Positions 8,800 through 18,959 of a stretch of 64,000 bases of DNA are shown piece by piece. The position numbers and the translations under genes are program-made. The notes beneath the pieces were generated by a model. That model was not told the DNA's origin and made no database searches. It worked only from the letters and a program-made list of their open reading frames with translations. The number at the start of each line of letters is the position of its first letter. The stretch's first letter is position 1. Source of the DNA: Streptococcus oralis subsp. tigurinus (lineage in GTDB: Bacteria > Bacillota > Bacilli > Lactobacillales > Streptococcaceae); the NCBI RefSeq assembly GCF_002356415.1, contig NZ_AP018338.1, positions 372,001-436,000 on the forward strand, written 5' to 3'.

Positions 8800-9773
8800 T
8801 GGCTTTTGCTAAAATAAGCCAGGTTGCTCATTATGTACCAGAGCAAGTGGTCACCAATCAAGATTTGGCTCAAATAATGGATACAAGCGATGAGTGGATT
8901 TCAAGTCGTACAGGAATTAAACAGAGACATATTTCAAAAACGGAGTCAACGAGTGATTTGGCGACAGAAGTTGCCAAAAGCTTACTGGCTAAGGCGAGTA
9001 TAGAAGCTGAGCAGATTGACTTTATCATTGTAGCAACAATCACACCTGACTCAATGATGCCTTCTACAGCAGCGCGAGTTCAGGCCAATATTGGTGCTAA
9101 CAGAGCCTTTGCTTTTGATCTTACAGCTGCTTGCAGTGGTTTTATCTTTGCACTTTCAACTGCTGAAAAGTTTCTGACATCTGGACAGTTTAAAAAAGGG
9201 ATTGTTATCGGTGCTGAAACCTTGTCTAAGGCGGTTGACTGGTCAGATCGATCTACTGCGGTGCTCTTTGGAGACGGTGCTGGTGGAGTTCTCTTGGAAA
9301 CAAGTGAGAACCGCCACTTCCTTGCAGAGAGTATGCACAGTGATGGTACTCGAAGCGAGTGCTTAACTTATGGCCAAACGTCCTTGACTTCCCCCTTCTC
9401 TAATCAAGAAGCAGTTCCTGCATTTTTGAAAATGGATGGGCGAGCAGTTTTTGATTTTGCGATTCGAGATGTTGCTAGGTCAATCAAGCAGACCATTGAC
9501 GAAAGTCCAGTGGGAGCATCTGATTTGGACTATCTCTTGCTTCATCAGGCCAATATCCGCATATTGGATAAAATGGCTAAAAAAATCGGTGTTGATCGCG
9601 ACAAACTTCCAGCCAATATGATGGAGTATGGGAATACCAGTGCGGCAAGCATCCCGATTTTACTATCAGAGTGTGTGGATCAGGGGTTGATCCGTGTAGA
9701 CGGTAGCCAAACGATTCTTTTATCAGGCTTCGGTGGAGGCTTGACCTGGGGCACGCTCATTCTTACAATCTAG
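8799..9773 (+). CDS. fabH: 3-oxoacyl-ACP synthase III
   Basis: A 324-residue thiolase-fold enzyme that condenses acetyl-CoA (or another short primer) with malonyl-ACP to start fatty acid synthesis. The catalytic triad reads C112 (TAACSGF), H250 (LLHQANIRI) and N280 ([10 protein letters not shown]). Length is normal and the C-terminal GFGGGLTWG motif is present. It is coupled to fabT by a one-base overlap and followed by acpP after 56 bases. Confidence 0.97.
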   Translation: MAFAKISQVAHYVPEQVVTNQDLAQIMDTSDEWISSRTGIKQRHISKTESTSDLATEVAKSLLAKASIEAEQIDFIIVATITPDSMMPSTAARVQANIGANRAFAFDLTAACSGFIFALSTAEKFLTSGQFKKGIVIGAETLSKAVDWSDRSTAVLFGDGAGGVLLETSENRHFLAESMHSDGTRSECLTYGQTSLTSPFSNQEAVPAFLKMDGRAVFDFAIRDVARSIKQTIDESPVGASDLDYLLLHQANIRILDKMAKKIGVDRDKLPANMMEYGNTSAASIPILLSECVDQGLIRVDGSQTILLSGFGGGLTWGTLILTI

Positions 9774-9829
9774 GTAATCATGTGGTGAACACATTGTTAT
9801 AAATTTTTATATTTTAAAGGAGTCCTATC

Positions 9830-10054
9830 ATGGCAGTATTTGAAAAAGTACAAGAAATTATCGTTGAAGAACTTGGAAAAGATGCATCAGAAGTAACACT
9901 TGAATCTACTTTTGATGATTTGGATGCAGACTCATTGGACTTGTTCCAAGTAATCTCAGAAATTGAAGATGCTTTTGATATCCAAATCGAAGCAGAAGAT
10001 GACTTGAAAACAGTTGGTGACTTGGTTGCCTATGTTGAAGAGAAAACAAAATAA
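9830..10054 (+). CDS. acpP: Acyl carrier protein
   Basis: A 74-residue acidic four-helix protein that carries the growing acyl chain. The phosphopantetheine attachment site is S35 in the DADSLDL motif. It has a strong AAAGGAG ribosome site. Lying between fabH and fabK it is the FASII carrier; oral streptococci often carry a second ACP elsewhere. A separate promoter follows it, ahead of fabK. Confidence 0.96.
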   Translation: MAVFEKVQEIIVEELGKDASEVTLESTFDDLDADSLDLFQVISEIEDAFDIQIEAEDDLKTVGDLVAYVEEKTK

Positions 10055-10112
10055 GAACGAATAAGATATAGAAGGAGTTGGGGGAACCCACTCCCTCTTG
10101 TTTAGGTAATGG

Positions 10113-10134
10113 TTTGAGACTCAAATAATATACT
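10113..10134 (+). promoter_or_regulatory. fabK promoter -10 with FabT operator
   Basis: A perfect palindrome TTTGA-GAC-TCAAA (10113-10125) lies just before TATACT (10129-10134). It is the clearest FabT-type operator in the window; bound repressor would occupy the spacer. I see no good -35. The fabK start is 40 bases further on. Confidence 0.75.
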
Positions 10135-10173
10135 AATCGAACTATTACGTAAGCAAGGACTGATGGAGGCACT

Positions 10174-11148
10174 ATGAAAACACGTATTACAGAATTATTG
10201 AACATTGATTATCCTATCTTCCAAGGAGGAATGGCCTGGGTCGCTGATGGCGACTTGGCCGGAGCTGTTTCTAAAGCTGGCGGTTTAGGGATTATCGGTG
10301 GGGGGAATGCACCTAAAGAGGTCGTAAAGGCTAATATCGATAAAATCAAATCACTTACGGACAAACCTTTTGGTGTTAACATCATGCTCTTGTCACCTTT
10401 TGTAGAAGACATCGTTGATCTCGTGATTGAAGAAGGGGTCAAGGTGGTGACAACTGGTGCAGGAAATCCAAGTAAATACATGACTCGTTTCCATGATGCT
10501 GGAATTACAGTTATTCCTGTTGTTCCAAGTGTTGCTTTGGCAAAACGCATGGAAAAAATTGGTGCAGATGCAGTTATTGCAGAGGGGATGGAAGCCGGTG
10601 GACATATTGGTAAATTAACAACGATGACCTTGGTTCGCCAAGTTGCTGCAGTTGTTTCAATTCCAGTTATCGCAGCTGGAGGAATTGCCGACGGTGAAGG
10701 TGTCGCTGCAGGCTTTATGCTTGGTGCAGAGGCTGTTCAAGTTGGTACGCGTTTCGTAGTAGCTAAGGAATCTAACGCCCATCCAAAATACAAGGAAAAA
10801 ATCTTAAAAGCGCGTGATATCGATACGACTATTTCAGCTCAGCACTTTGGACATGCTGTTCGTGCCATTAAAAATCAGTTGACACGTGACTTTGAGCAGG
10901 CTGAAAAAGATGCCTTTAAACAAGAAAATCCGGATTTAGAAATCTTTGAACAAATGGGAGCTGGTGCTCTTGCTAAAGCCGTTGTTCATGGAGATGTAGA
11001 AGGTGGATCTGTCATGGCAGGTCAGATCGCTGGTTTGGTCTCTAAAGAAGAAACCGTTGAAGAAATCCTAAAAGATCTATACTATGGCGCTGCCAAGAAA
11101 ATTCAGGAAGAAGCCTCTCGTTGGGCAGGAGTTGTAAGAAATGACTAA
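10174..11148 (+). CDS. fabK: Enoyl-ACP reductase II
   Basis: A 324-residue FMN-dependent TIM-barrel enzyme of the nitronate monooxygenase/FabK family, doing the last reduction of each elongation round with NAD(P)H. It replaces FabI in streptococci and is insensitive to triclosan. Visible motifs are YPIFQGGMAWVADG at the N-terminus, EGMEAGGHIG near residue 140 and GGIADGEGVAAGFMLGAEAVQVGTRF region for FMN phosphate binding. The gene overlaps fabD by eight bases and has its own promoter and FabT site. Confidence 0.96.
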   Translation: MKTRITELLNIDYPIFQGGMAWVADGDLAGAVSKAGGLGIIGGGNAPKEVVKANIDKIKSLTDKPFGVNIMLLSPFVEDIVDLVIEEGVKVVTTGAGNPSKYMTRFHDAGITVIPVVPSVALAKRMEKIGADAVIAEGMEAGGHIGKLTTMTLVRQVAAVVSIPVIAAGGIADGEGVAAGFMLGAEAVQVGTRFVVAKESNAHPKYKEKILKARDIDTTISAQHFGHAVRAIKNQLTRDFEQAEKDAFKQENPDLEIFEQMGAGALAKAVVHGDVEGGSVMAGQIAGLVSKEETVEEILKDLYYGAAKKIQEEASRWAGVVRND

Positions 11149-12061
11149 AACAGCCTTTCTATTTGCAGGTCAAGGTGCTCAGTATCTAGGGATGGGACGA
11201 GACCTCTATGATCGCTACCCTATCGTCAAGGAAACAATTGACCAAGCCAGTCAGGTTTTGGGTTATGACCTCCGTGACTTGATTGATAAGGAAGAAACCA
11301 AGTTAAACCAGACTCGCTATACGCAACCAGCTATTTTAGCGACTTCGGTTGCTATTTACCGACTATTGAAAGAAAAGGGTTACCAGCCAGATATGGTAGC
11401 AGGATTGTCTCTTGGGGAATATTCTGCTCTTGTAGCAAGTGGTGCCTTGGACTTTGAGGATGCAGTTGCCTTGGTTGCTAAACGTGGTGCTTATATGGAA
11501 GAAGCTGCACCTGCAGGCTCTGGGAAGATGGTTGCCGTTCTTAATACTCCAGTTGAAGTGATTGGGGAAGCTTGTGAAACAGCCTCTAAAGTTGGAGTAG
11601 TGACTCCAGCTAACTACAACACCCCAAGCCAAATCGTCATCGGTGGTGAGGTGGCTGCGGTTGACCGCGCAGTTGAACTCTTGCAGGAAGCAGGAGCAAA
11701 ACGATTGATTCCTTTAAATGTATCTGGTCCTTTCCATACTGCCCTTCTTGAGCCAGCTAGTCAGCAACTAGCTGAAGCTCTTGAGGGAGTGAGTTTCGCT
11801 GATTTCACTTGCCCACTAGTTGGCAATACGGAAGCTGCTGTTATGGAAAAAGATCGAATCCAAGAGCTTTTGACGCGTCAGGTCAAAGAACCTGTTCGTT
11901 TTTATGAAAGCATTGCTGTGATGCAGGATGCTGGGGTAACCAACTTTATTGAAATTGGTCCTGGTAAGGTCCTATCAGGCTTTGTCAAAAAAATCGATAA
12001 AACAGCTCAGCTAGCTAACGTTGAAGACCAAGCAAGCTTGGATGCTTTGTTAGGAAACTAA
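11141..12061 (+). CDS. fabD: Malonyl-CoA:ACP transacylase
   Basis: A 306-residue enzyme that moves malonyl from CoA to ACP. The nucleophile is S90 in GLSLGEYSAL and the partner base H199 in NVSGPFHT; the N-terminal FAGQGAQYLGMG loop is intact. The ATG lies inside the end of fabK (eight-base overlap), which implies coupled translation. Confidence 0.96.
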   Translation: MTKTAFLFAGQGAQYLGMGRDLYDRYPIVKETIDQASQVLGYDLRDLIDKEETKLNQTRYTQPAILATSVAIYRLLKEKGYQPDMVAGLSLGEYSALVASGALDFEDAVALVAKRGAYMEEAAPAGSGKMVAVLNTPVEVIGEACETASKVGVVTPANYNTPSQIVIGGEVAAVDRAVELLQEAGAKRLIPLNVSGPFHTALLEPASQQLAEALEGVSFADFTCPLVGNTEAAVMEKDRIQELLTRQVKEPVRFYESIAVMQDAGVTNFIEIGPGKVLSGFVKKIDKTAQLANVEDQASLDALLGN

Positions 12062-12106
12062 TGATCCCTTCTCCCACAAAATACAACAGGAAACAGGAGA
12101 GATAGA

Positions 12107-12838
12107 ATGCAACTTACAAACAAAAATGTCTTTGTAACAGGTTCAAGTCGTGGTATCGGACTTGCCATTGCTCACAAATTTGCCCAACTAGGCGCTAATG
12201 TAGTTTTGAATAGTCGCGGAGCAATCTCAGAAGAATTGCTGGCTGAGTTTTCAAACTATGGTGTCAAAGTAGTACCGATTTCAGGTGATGTTTCAGACTT
12301 TGCAGATGCCAAGCGTATGGTAGATCAAGCGATTGCAGAACTCGGTTCTGTTGATGTCTTGGTCAACAATGCTGGGATCACTCAAGATACGCTTATGCTC
12401 AAGATGACCGAAGAAGACTTTGAAAAAGTGATTAAGATCAACTTGACAGGTGCTTTCAACATGACGCAAGCAGTCTTGAAACAGATGATCAAGGCACGTG
12501 AAGGTGCGATTATCAACATGTCTAGTGTGGTCGGTTTGATGGGAAATATCGGACAAGCCAACTATGCAGCTTCTAAAGCAGGTTTGATTGGTTTTACCAA
12601 GTCAGTTGCACGTGAAGTTGCCAATCGCAACGTACGCGTAAATGCTCTTGCACCAGGAATGATCGAGTCAGATATGACTGCTGTTTTGTCTGATAAGGTC
12701 AAGGAAGCGACGCTAGCACAAATCCCAATGAAGCGTTTTGGACAAGCAGAACATATCGCAGATGCCACGGTCTTCTTAGCCCAACAAGATTATTTGACTG
12801 GACAAGTTCTCGCTGTTGATGGCGGACTTAGCATGTAA
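12107..12838 (+). CDS. fabG: 3-oxoacyl-ACP reductase
   Basis: A 243-residue short-chain dehydrogenase that reduces 3-oxoacyl-ACP with NADPH. The cofactor motif TGSSRGIG is at residues 11-18, NNAG at 87-90, and the catalytic residues are S140, Y153 and K157 (YAASK). It follows fabD by 45 bases with an AGGAGAG site. Confidence 0.96.
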   Translation: MQLTNKNVFVTGSSRGIGLAIAHKFAQLGANVVLNSRGAISEELLAEFSNYGVKVVPISGDVSDFADAKRMVDQAIAELGSVDVLVNNAGITQDTLMLKMTEEDFEKVIKINLTGAFNMTQAVLKQMIKAREGAIINMSSVVGLMGNIGQANYAASKAGLIGFTKSVAREVANRNVRVNALAPGMIESDMTAVLSDKVKEATLAQIPMKRFGQAEHIADATVFLAQQDYLTGQVLAVDGGLSM

Positions 12839-12866
12839 AAAATAAGGAAAGATATAGGTAAGACAG

Positions 12867-14102
12867 ATGAAACTAAATCGAGTTGTAGTAACAGGTTATG
12901 GATTGACCTCTCCTATCGGAAATACTCCAGAAGAATTTTGGAACAGTTTGCAAACTGGGAAAATCGGGATTGGAGAAATCACTAAGTTTGACCATAGCGA
13001 ATTTGCTGTGCACAATGCGGCAGAAGTTCAAGATTTCCCCTTTGATAAATACTTTGTCAAAAAAGATACCAACCGTTTTGATAACTATTCTTTGTATGCC
13101 TTGTACGCAGCTCAAGAAGCGGTGACAAATGCTAATCTTGATGTAGAAGCAATCGATAAAGATCGCTTTGGTGTCATCGTGGCTTCTGGTATTGGGGGAA
13201 TTAAAGAAATCGAAGACCAAGTTATCCGTCTTCACGAAAAAGGCCCAAAACGTGTTAAGCCATTGACACTTCCAAAAGCCTTGCCAAATATGGCTTCGGG
13301 AAATGTTGCCATGCGCTTTGGAGCAAACGGTGTCTGTAAATCAATTAATACAGCCTGTGCCTCATCAAATGATGCTATTGGCGATGCCTTCCGTTCAATC
13401 AAGTTTGGTTTCCAAGATGTCATGTTAGTAGGTGGATCAGAATCATCTATCACTCCTTTTGCCATCGCTGGTTTCCAAGCATTGACTGCCCTATCAACTA
13501 CAGAAGATCCAACTCGTGCTTCTATTCCGTTTGACAAAGACCGTAATGGTTTTGTGATGGGAGAAGGTTCTGGAATGCTGGTTCTTGAGAGTCTTGAACA
13601 TGCTGAAAAACGTGGCGCAACTATCTTGGCTGAAGTAGTTGGTTATGGAAATACCTGTGATGCTTATCATATGACTTCACCTCATCCAGAAGGTCAGGGT
13701 GCAATCAAGGCAATTAAATTAGCTTTGGAAGAGGCAGAGATTTCTCCAGAACAAGTGGCTTATGTCAATGCCCATGGAACTTCAACTCCTGCTAATGAAA
13801 AAGGAGAAAGTAGTGCCATTGTAGCTGTTCTTGGTAAAGAAGTACCAGTATCTTCAACCAAGTCCTTTACAGGACACTTGCTTGGTGCTGCAGGGGCAGT
13901 AGAAGCCATCGCTACAATTGAAGCCATGCGTCATAACTATGTACCAATGACGGCTGGAACAAGTGAGTTATCAGACTATATCGAAGCGAATGTCGTTTAT
14001 GGACAAGGCTTGGAGCAAGAAATCCCTTATGCTATTTCAAACACTTTTGGTTTTGGTGGACACAATGCGGTTCTTGCTTTCAAACGTTGGGAGAATAAAT
14101 AA
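12867..14102 (+). CDS. fabF: 3-oxoacyl-ACP synthase II
   Basis: A 411-residue elongating condensing enzyme. The Cys-His-His triad is C164 (NTACASS), H303 (NAHGTSTP) and H337 (TGHLLGAAG); the gating GFGGHN motif lies near the end. FabF is the sole long-chain condensing enzyme in this cluster, as usual in streptococci that lack FabB. accB starts two bases after its stop. Confidence 0.97.
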   Translation: MKLNRVVVTGYGLTSPIGNTPEEFWNSLQTGKIGIGEITKFDHSEFAVHNAAEVQDFPFDKYFVKKDTNRFDNYSLYALYAAQEAVTNANLDVEAIDKDRFGVIVASGIGGIKEIEDQVIRLHEKGPKRVKPLTLPKALPNMASGNVAMRFGANGVCKSINTACASSNDAIGDAFRSIKFGFQDVMLVGGSESSITPFAIAGFQALTALSTTEDPTRASIPFDKDRNGFVMGEGSGMLVLESLEHAEKRGATILAEVVGYGNTCDAYHMTSPHPEGQGAIKAIKLALEEAEISPEQVAYVNAHGTSTPANEKGESSAIVAVLGKEVPVSSTKSFTGHLLGAAGAVEAIATIEAMRHNYVPMTAGTSELSDYIEANVVYGQGLEQEIPYAISNTFGFGGHNAVLAFKRWENK

Positions 14103-14104
14103 TT

Positions 14105-14593
14105 ATGAATTTAAATGAGATCAAGGACTTGATGGCTCAATTTGACCAATCAAGTTTGAGAGAATTTTCTTATAAAAATGGAACGGACGCATTGCAGTTT
14201 AGTAAGAATGAAGCAAGAATGGCTTCTGAAGCACCAGCTCAAGTTGCTCCAGTGCCAACTGCAGTAGCTGCAAGTCCAGTAGTTTCTGCCCCTTCAACTC
14301 CAGTAGAGAGTTCTGTGGAAGAAGCTCCAGCACCAGCTGAAACGACGGTTGCTCCAGAGGGTGATGTTGTTGAAAGCCCACTTGTAGGGGTGGCTTATTT
14401 GGCTGCTGGACCAGATAAACCTGCCTTTGTCACAGTTGGAGACAGTGTTAAAAAAGGTCAGACTTTGGTGATCATTGAAGCCATGAAAGTCATGAATGAA
14501 ATTCCTGCACCTAAGGATGGTGTGGTGACAGAAATTCTCGTTTCAAATGAAGAAATGGTTGAGTTCGGTAAAGGATTGGTACGCATCAAATGA
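14105..14593 (+). CDS. accB: Biotin carboxyl carrier protein of acetyl-CoA carboxylase
   Basis: A 162-residue BCCP. Residues 1-40 form the N-terminal docking region, 41-85 a flexible Ala/Pro/Val-rich linker, and 88-162 the biotinyl domain with the biotin-accepting K128 in EAMKVMN. It shuttles carboxybiotin between AccC and AccA/AccD. Its stop overlaps the fabZ ATG by four bases. Confidence 0.96.
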   Translation: MNLNEIKDLMAQFDQSSLREFSYKNGTDALQFSKNEARMASEAPAQVAPVPTAVAASPVVSAPSTPVESSVEEAPAPAETTVAPEGDVVESPLVGVAYLAAGPDKPAFVTVGDSVKKGQTLVIIEAMKVMNEIPAPKDGVVTEILVSNEEMVEFGKGLVRIK

Positions 14594-15012
14594 TCGATAT
14601 TCAAGGAATCAAAGAAGCTCTACCCCATCGCTACCCCATGCTCCTAGTGGATCGTGTCTTGGAAGTGAGCGAGGATACCATTGTTGCCATTAAAAATGTG
14701 ACAATCAACGAACCTTTCTTCAATGGTCATTTTCCTCAATACCCAGTTATGCCAGGTGTTCTTATCATGGAAGCCTTGGCTCAGACTGCTGGTGTCTTGG
14801 AATTGTCCAAACCTGAAAATAAAGGGAAACTGGTCTTCTATGCTGGCATGGATAAGGTTAAGTTCAAGAAGCAAGTTGTACCAGGTGACCAATTAGTCAT
14901 GACGGCAACCTTTGTGAAACGTCGTGGTACGATTGCCGTGGTTGAAGCAAAGGCTGAAGTAGATGGCAAGCTTGCAGCGAGTGGTACTCTTACCTTTGCA
15001 ATTGGAAACTAA
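14590..15012 (+). CDS. fabZ: 3-hydroxyacyl-ACP dehydratase
   Basis: A 140-residue hot-dog fold dehydratase that removes water from 3-hydroxyacyl-ACP. Catalytic residues are H47 in [12 protein letters not shown] and E61 in MEALAQ. With FabM supplying the cis isomer, FabZ serves both the saturated and unsaturated branches. It overlaps accB by four bases (ATGA). Confidence 0.96.
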   Translation: MIDIQGIKEALPHRYPMLLVDRVLEVSEDTIVAIKNVTINEPFFNGHFPQYPVMPGVLIMEALAQTAGVLELSKPENKGKLVFYAGMDKVKFKKQVVPGDQLVMTATFVKRRGTIAVVEAKAEVDGKLAASGTLTFAIGN

Positions 15013-15023
15013 GGAGGATCTCC

Positions 15024-16391
15024 ATGTTTCGTAAAATTTTGATTGCCAACCGTGGTGAGATTGCGGTTCGCATTATTCGAGCTGCGCGTGAATTGGGCAT
15101 TGCGACCGTGGCAGTTTATTCAACTGCTGATAAGGAAGCCCTTCACACACTCCTAGCGGATGAAGCTATCTGTATCGGACCTGGTAAGGCGACAGAATCT
15201 TATCTCAATATCAATGCAATTTTGTCTGCTGCGGTCTTGACAGAAGCAGAAGCCATCCATCCAGGTTTTGGATTTCTTAGCGAAAACTCCAAATTTGCCA
15301 CGATGTGTGATGAAGTAGGGATTAAGTTCATCGGCCCTTCTGGTGCTGTGATGGATACCATGGGAGATAAGATCAATGCGCGTGAGCAAATGATCAAGGC
15401 TGGGGTTCCAGTTATCCCAGGATCTGATGGTGAAGTTCACACGGCTGAAGAGGCGCTTGCAGTTGCAGAAAAAATTGGCTATCCAGTCATGCTTAAGGCA
15501 TCGGCAGGTGGTGGTGGAAAAGGGATTCGTAAGGTTGAAAAGGCAGAAGACTTGGTCGCAGCCTTTGAGACAGCATCCAGTGAAGCTAAGGCCAATTTTG
15601 GAAATGGCGCTATGTATCTTGAGCGTGTGATTTATCCAGCTCGTCATATCGAAGTTCAGATTCTTGCAGATCAAGAGGGTCATGTTGTCCATCTTGGTGA
15701 ACGGGATTGTTCACTCCAACGGAATAACCAAAAGGTCTTAGAAGAAAGCCCATCCATTGCGATTGGCAAAACCCTTCGTCATGAAATTGGTGCTGCAGCC
15801 GTTCGTGCAGCAGAGTCTGTAGGCTATGAAAATGCAGGAACGATTGAATTTCTGCTCGATGAAGCGAGTGGCAATTTCTACTTCATGGAAATGAATACTC
15901 GTGTGCAAGTTGAACACCCAGTCACAGAGTTTGTTTCAGGTGTTGATATCGTGAAGGAGCAGATTCGCATTGCTGCCGGGCAACCTTTACCTTTCAAACA
16001 AGAAGATATCGTCCTACGAGGTCATGCTATCGAGTGCCGGATCAATGCAGAAAATCCAGCATTTAACTTTGCTCCAAGTCCAGGTAAAATCACCAACCTC
16101 TACCTTCCAAGTGGAGGAGTTGGATTGCGTGTAGACTCTGCAGTCTATCCAGGTTATACCATTCCTCCTTACTATGATAGTATGATTGCCAAAATCATTG
16201 TTCATGGGGAGAATCGTTTTGATGCCTTAATGAAGATGCAACGGGCACTTTATGAACTTGATATTGAAGGAGTACAAACCAATGCAGACTTCCAGTTGGA
16301 TCTGATTTCAGACCGCCGAGTTATCGCTGGTGACTACGATACTTCCTTCTTGATGGAAACTTTCTTGCCAAAATACCAAGAAAAAGAATAG
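15024..16391 (+). CDS. accC: Biotin carboxylase subunit
   Basis: A 455-residue ATP-grasp enzyme that carboxylates BCCP-bound biotin with bicarbonate. Visible are the N-terminal MFRKILIANRGEIAVRII, the glycine-rich ATP lid GGGGKGIRKV near residue 165, and the active-site MEMNTRVQVEHPVTE near 290. AAGGAGGATCTCC precedes the start. It lies eleven bases after fabZ in the same operon. Confidence 0.97.
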   Translation: MFRKILIANRGEIAVRIIRAARELGIATVAVYSTADKEALHTLLADEAICIGPGKATESYLNINAILSAAVLTEAEAIHPGFGFLSENSKFATMCDEVGIKFIGPSGAVMDTMGDKINAREQMIKAGVPVIPGSDGEVHTAEEALAVAEKIGYPVMLKASAGGGGKGIRKVEKAEDLVAAFETASSEAKANFGNGAMYLERVIYPARHIEVQILADQEGHVVHLGERDCSLQRNNQKVLEESPSIAIGKTLRHEIGAAAVRAAESVGYENAGTIEFLLDEASGNFYFMEMNTRVQVEHPVTEFVSGVDIVKEQIRIAAGQPLPFKQEDIVLRGHAIECRINAENPAFNFAPSPGKITNLYLPSGGVGLRVDSAVYPGYTIPPYYDSMIAKIIVHGENRFDALMKMQRALYELDIEGVQTNADFQLDLISDRRVIAGDYDTSFLMETFLPKYQEKE

Positions 16392-16426
16392 ACTTTCAAA
16401 TAGTATGAGAACTAAAAGGGGGAGTT

Positions 16427-17293
16427 ATGGCTCTATTTAGTAAAAAGGATAAGTATATTCGGATCAATCCTAACCGTTCCGTAAGGCAGAAACCACAAGC
16501 CAAGCCTGAGGTTCCGGATGAACTCTTCTCCCAGTGTCCTGGTTGTAAACACACCATTTACCAAAAGGATCTTGGGAGCGAACGAATTTGTCCCCATTGT
16601 AGCTATACTTTCCGTATTTCAGCTCAGGAACGCTTGGATTTGACGATTGATTCTGACACCTTTGTGGAGATGTTTACGGGTATTGAAACTCAAGATCCAT
16701 TAAACTTTCCTGGCTACCAGAAAAAACTAGCTAGTATGCGTGAAAAGACAGGTTTGGATGAAGCAGTACTGACTGGTACAGCTAGCATCAAGGGACAAAA
16801 AGTTGCCCTTGGGATCATGGATTCAAACTTTATCATGGCTTCTATGGGAACCGTTGTGGGTGAAAAAATCACGCGCTTGTTTGAGTATGCAACGGTAGAA
16901 AACTTGCCAGTCGTTCTCTTCACAGCTTCTGGTGGAGCCCGTATGCAAGAAGGAATCATGAGCTTGATGCAGATGGCTAAGATTTCTGCGGCAGTTCAAC
17001 GTCATTCCAAGGCAGGACTTTTTTACCTAACTATTTTAACCGATCCGACAACAGGTGGGGTGACCGCTTCTTTTGCTATGGAAGGGGATATTATCCTAGC
17101 GGAGCCACAGAGTTTGGTTGGTTTTGCTGGACGTCGTGTTATCGAAAATACAGTTCGTGAGACCTTGCCGGATGACTTCCAAAAGGCAGAATTTCTGCTT
17201 GAACATGGATTTGTTGATGCAATTGTCAAACGGAGAGAATTGCCTGAAACAATTGCTAAATTAGTAAGATTGCATGGAGGAAGTCGCGGATGA
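16427..17293 (+). CDS. accD: Carboxyltransferase beta subunit
   Basis: A 288-residue crotonase-like subunit that with AccA transfers the carboxyl from biotin to acetyl-CoA. The N-terminal zinc ribbon uses C37, C40, C55 and C58. The oxyanion loop [11 protein letters not shown] and the later [12 protein letters not shown] are intact. The stop overlaps accA by four bases. Confidence 0.97.
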   Translation: MALFSKKDKYIRINPNRSVRQKPQAKPEVPDELFSQCPGCKHTIYQKDLGSERICPHCSYTFRISAQERLDLTIDSDTFVEMFTGIETQDPLNFPGYQKKLASMREKTGLDEAVLTGTASIKGQKVALGIMDSNFIMASMGTVVGEKITRLFEYATVENLPVVLFTASGGARMQEGIMSLMQMAKISAAVQRHSKAGLFYLTILTDPTTGGVTASFAMEGDIILAEPQSLVGFAGRRVIENTVRETLPDDFQKAEFLLEHGFVDAIVKRRELPETIAKLVRLHGGSRG

Positions 17294-18057
17294 ATATTGC
17301 AAAAATAGTCAGAGAGGCACGCGAGCAAAGTCGCTTGACAGCCCTTGATTTTGCCAATGGCATCTTCGATGAGTTTATCGAATTGCATGGAGATCGCTCT
17401 TTCCGAGATGATGGTGCGGTCATTGGTGGAATTGGCTGGTTAGGTGACCAAGCAGTCACAGTCGTCGGTATCCAAAAAGGGAAGAGTCTTCATGATAACC
17501 TCAAACGAAATTTTGGGCAACCTCATCCAGAAGGCTATCGTAAGGCTCTTCGCCTGATGAAACAGGCAGAAAAGTTTGGCCGTCCAGTTGTGACTTTTAT
17601 CAATACGGCGGGTGCTTACCCAGGTGTTGGAGCCGAGGAACGTGGACAAGGTGAAGCAATTGCCCGAAACCTGATGGAAATGAGTGACCTCAAGGTTCCA
17701 ATCATTGCGATTATTATCGGTGAAGGTGGATCTGGTGGGGCCCTAGCTCTAGCCGTAGCTAACCGTGTCTGGATGTTAGAAAACTCAATCTACGCCGTAC
17801 TTAGCCCTGAAGGATTTGCCTCTATCCTTTGGAAGGATGGAAGTCGTGCTATGGAAGCGGCGGAGTTGATGAAAATCACTTCACATGAACTCCTAGAAAT
17901 GGGAATCGTAGACAAGGTAATCTCAGAAGCAGGGCTGTCAAGTAAAGAACTGCTAGGTTGCGTTAAAAATGAATTGCGTGCAGAACTAGATAGATTGCAA
18001 GAACTACCACTCGACCAACTTATCGAAGAACGTTACCAACGCTTTAGAAAATACTAA
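17290..18057 (+). CDS. accA: Carboxyltransferase alpha subunit
   Basis: A 255-residue partner of AccD. The conserved GDRSFRDD segment (residues 35-42), [20 protein letters not shown] and [10 protein letters not shown] are present. It is shorter at the N-terminus than proteobacterial AccA, as usual in Lactobacillales. It ends the FASII operon; a clear terminator follows eleven bases later. Confidence 0.97.
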   Translation: MNIAKIVREAREQSRLTALDFANGIFDEFIELHGDRSFRDDGAVIGGIGWLGDQAVTVVGIQKGKSLHDNLKRNFGQPHPEGYRKALRLMKQAEKFGRPVVTFINTAGAYPGVGAEERGQGEAIARNLMEMSDLKVPIIAIIIGEGGSGGALALAVANRVWMLENSIYAVLSPEGFASILWKDGSRAMEAAELMKITSHELLEMGIVDKVISEAGLSSKELLGCVKNELRAELDRLQELPLDQLIEERYQRFRKY

Positions 18058-18068
18058 GAAAACTTAAA

Positions 18069-18096
18069 AGCTAGAACAATTTGTTCTAGCTATTTT
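18069..18096 (+). terminator. Terminator of the FASII operon
   Basis: Ten-pair perfect stem AGCTAGAACA / TGTTCTAGCT with a three-base loop, then ATTTTGAT. Confidence 0.85.
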
Positions 18097-18204
18097 GATA
18101 ATAGAGCATGGATAAACATGAATACTCTAGATAAATAAGAAAAACAATCAATGGTCTATCCTCTATATTGCCCTAATAGAGAGTTTACCATTAGGAGAGA
18201 AAGA

Positions 18205-18906
18205 ATGAAAAAGACAATACATTTAGGAATCTGTATGATTTTAATGTTCCTGTACATTTATTTAACGCCATTAGGGGCTATAACTCTAGCTAGAACCTTT
18301 GGTTTAGGAATGGACAGCTATATAATCTTCCTAGTTGGAGAAGTGTTGCTTATTTTCTTTTTATTCGTTTTGTGGTTGAAAAAGAAGAAGATGCTCTTTA
18401 TCTTCGACAAAAAGGGTTGGTGCTGGTCTTATCTCGCTTTCTTAGTGGCTTGTTTCCTTATCTATTCTTTTTTAAATGGATTTAGAATGCAGAATATTCG
18501 ATTGATTGACCATAGCTTTATTTTCCAAGACCTTCTTTCAGAACTTTACTTAAACGGGAGAGAAACGACTCTATCAAGTCTTATATTTTTAATCTTTAAC
18601 ATTTCGATTGTACCTGTTGTTGAGGAGACAATCTATAGGGGTTATTTTATGAATACCTTCTTTCCGAAGTCGGAGTTTTATTTGGATGTGATCTTGTCTT
18701 CTTTCATCTTCGGGCTCAGTCACTTAGTTCTATCTCATCGTGACCCCATCAGTCTCATCATTTATAGTATTCTTGGTCTTCTATTTACAGTTGTTTATCG
18801 AGTTACGGGTAGTCTTCGGTTTACCATTGTTTGTCATAGTTTCTATAATGCAATTCCCTATGCTCCGTCGATCTTATTTTATATCTATTATTTGATTTTT
18901 AGATAG
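18205..18906 (+). CDS. CPBP-family membrane protein 1
   Basis: A 233-residue protein of the CPBP (CAAX protease and bacteriocin-processing, 'Abi') family, with about six membrane segments. The three motifs of the catalytic core are intact: E140-E141-x3-R145, H173 in FGLSH, and H211-x3-N215. Family members near bacteriocin genes give self-immunity or process peptides. The frame is open to 18151, but the ATG at 18205 has the ribosome site (AGGAGAG) and the same MKK(T/L) N-terminus as the paralogue at 19342. It precedes the BriC-like gene and is separated from it by a terminator. Confidence 0.88.
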   Translation: MKKTIHLGICMILMFLYIYLTPLGAITLARTFGLGMDSYIIFLVGEVLLIFFLFVLWLKKKKMLFIFDKKGWCWSYLAFLVACFLIYSFLNGFRMQNIRLIDHSFIFQDLLSELYLNGRETTLSSLIFLIFNISIVPVVEETIYRGYFMNTFFPKSEFYLDVILSSFIFGLSHLVLSHRDPISLIIYSILGLLFTVVYRVTGSLRFTIVCHSFYNAIPYAPSILFYIYYLIFR

Positions 18907-18925
18907 TAGGAAGTTAGGAGATAAA

Positions 18926-18959
18926 GAAAAAAGCGTTTGATATCTGTCAAACCTTTTTC
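18926..18959 (+). terminator. Terminator after CPBP gene 1
   Basis: Stem GTTTGA (18935-18940) / TCAAAC (18947-18952) flanked by an A run and CTTTTTCT. The same hairpin recurs after CPBP gene 3; after CPBP gene 2 only its right arm remains. Confidence 0.75.

Noticed and set aside
15153..15692. 179-residue open frame antisense to accC
   Set aside because: It lies entirely within the biotin carboxylase gene, which has intact catalytic motifs.
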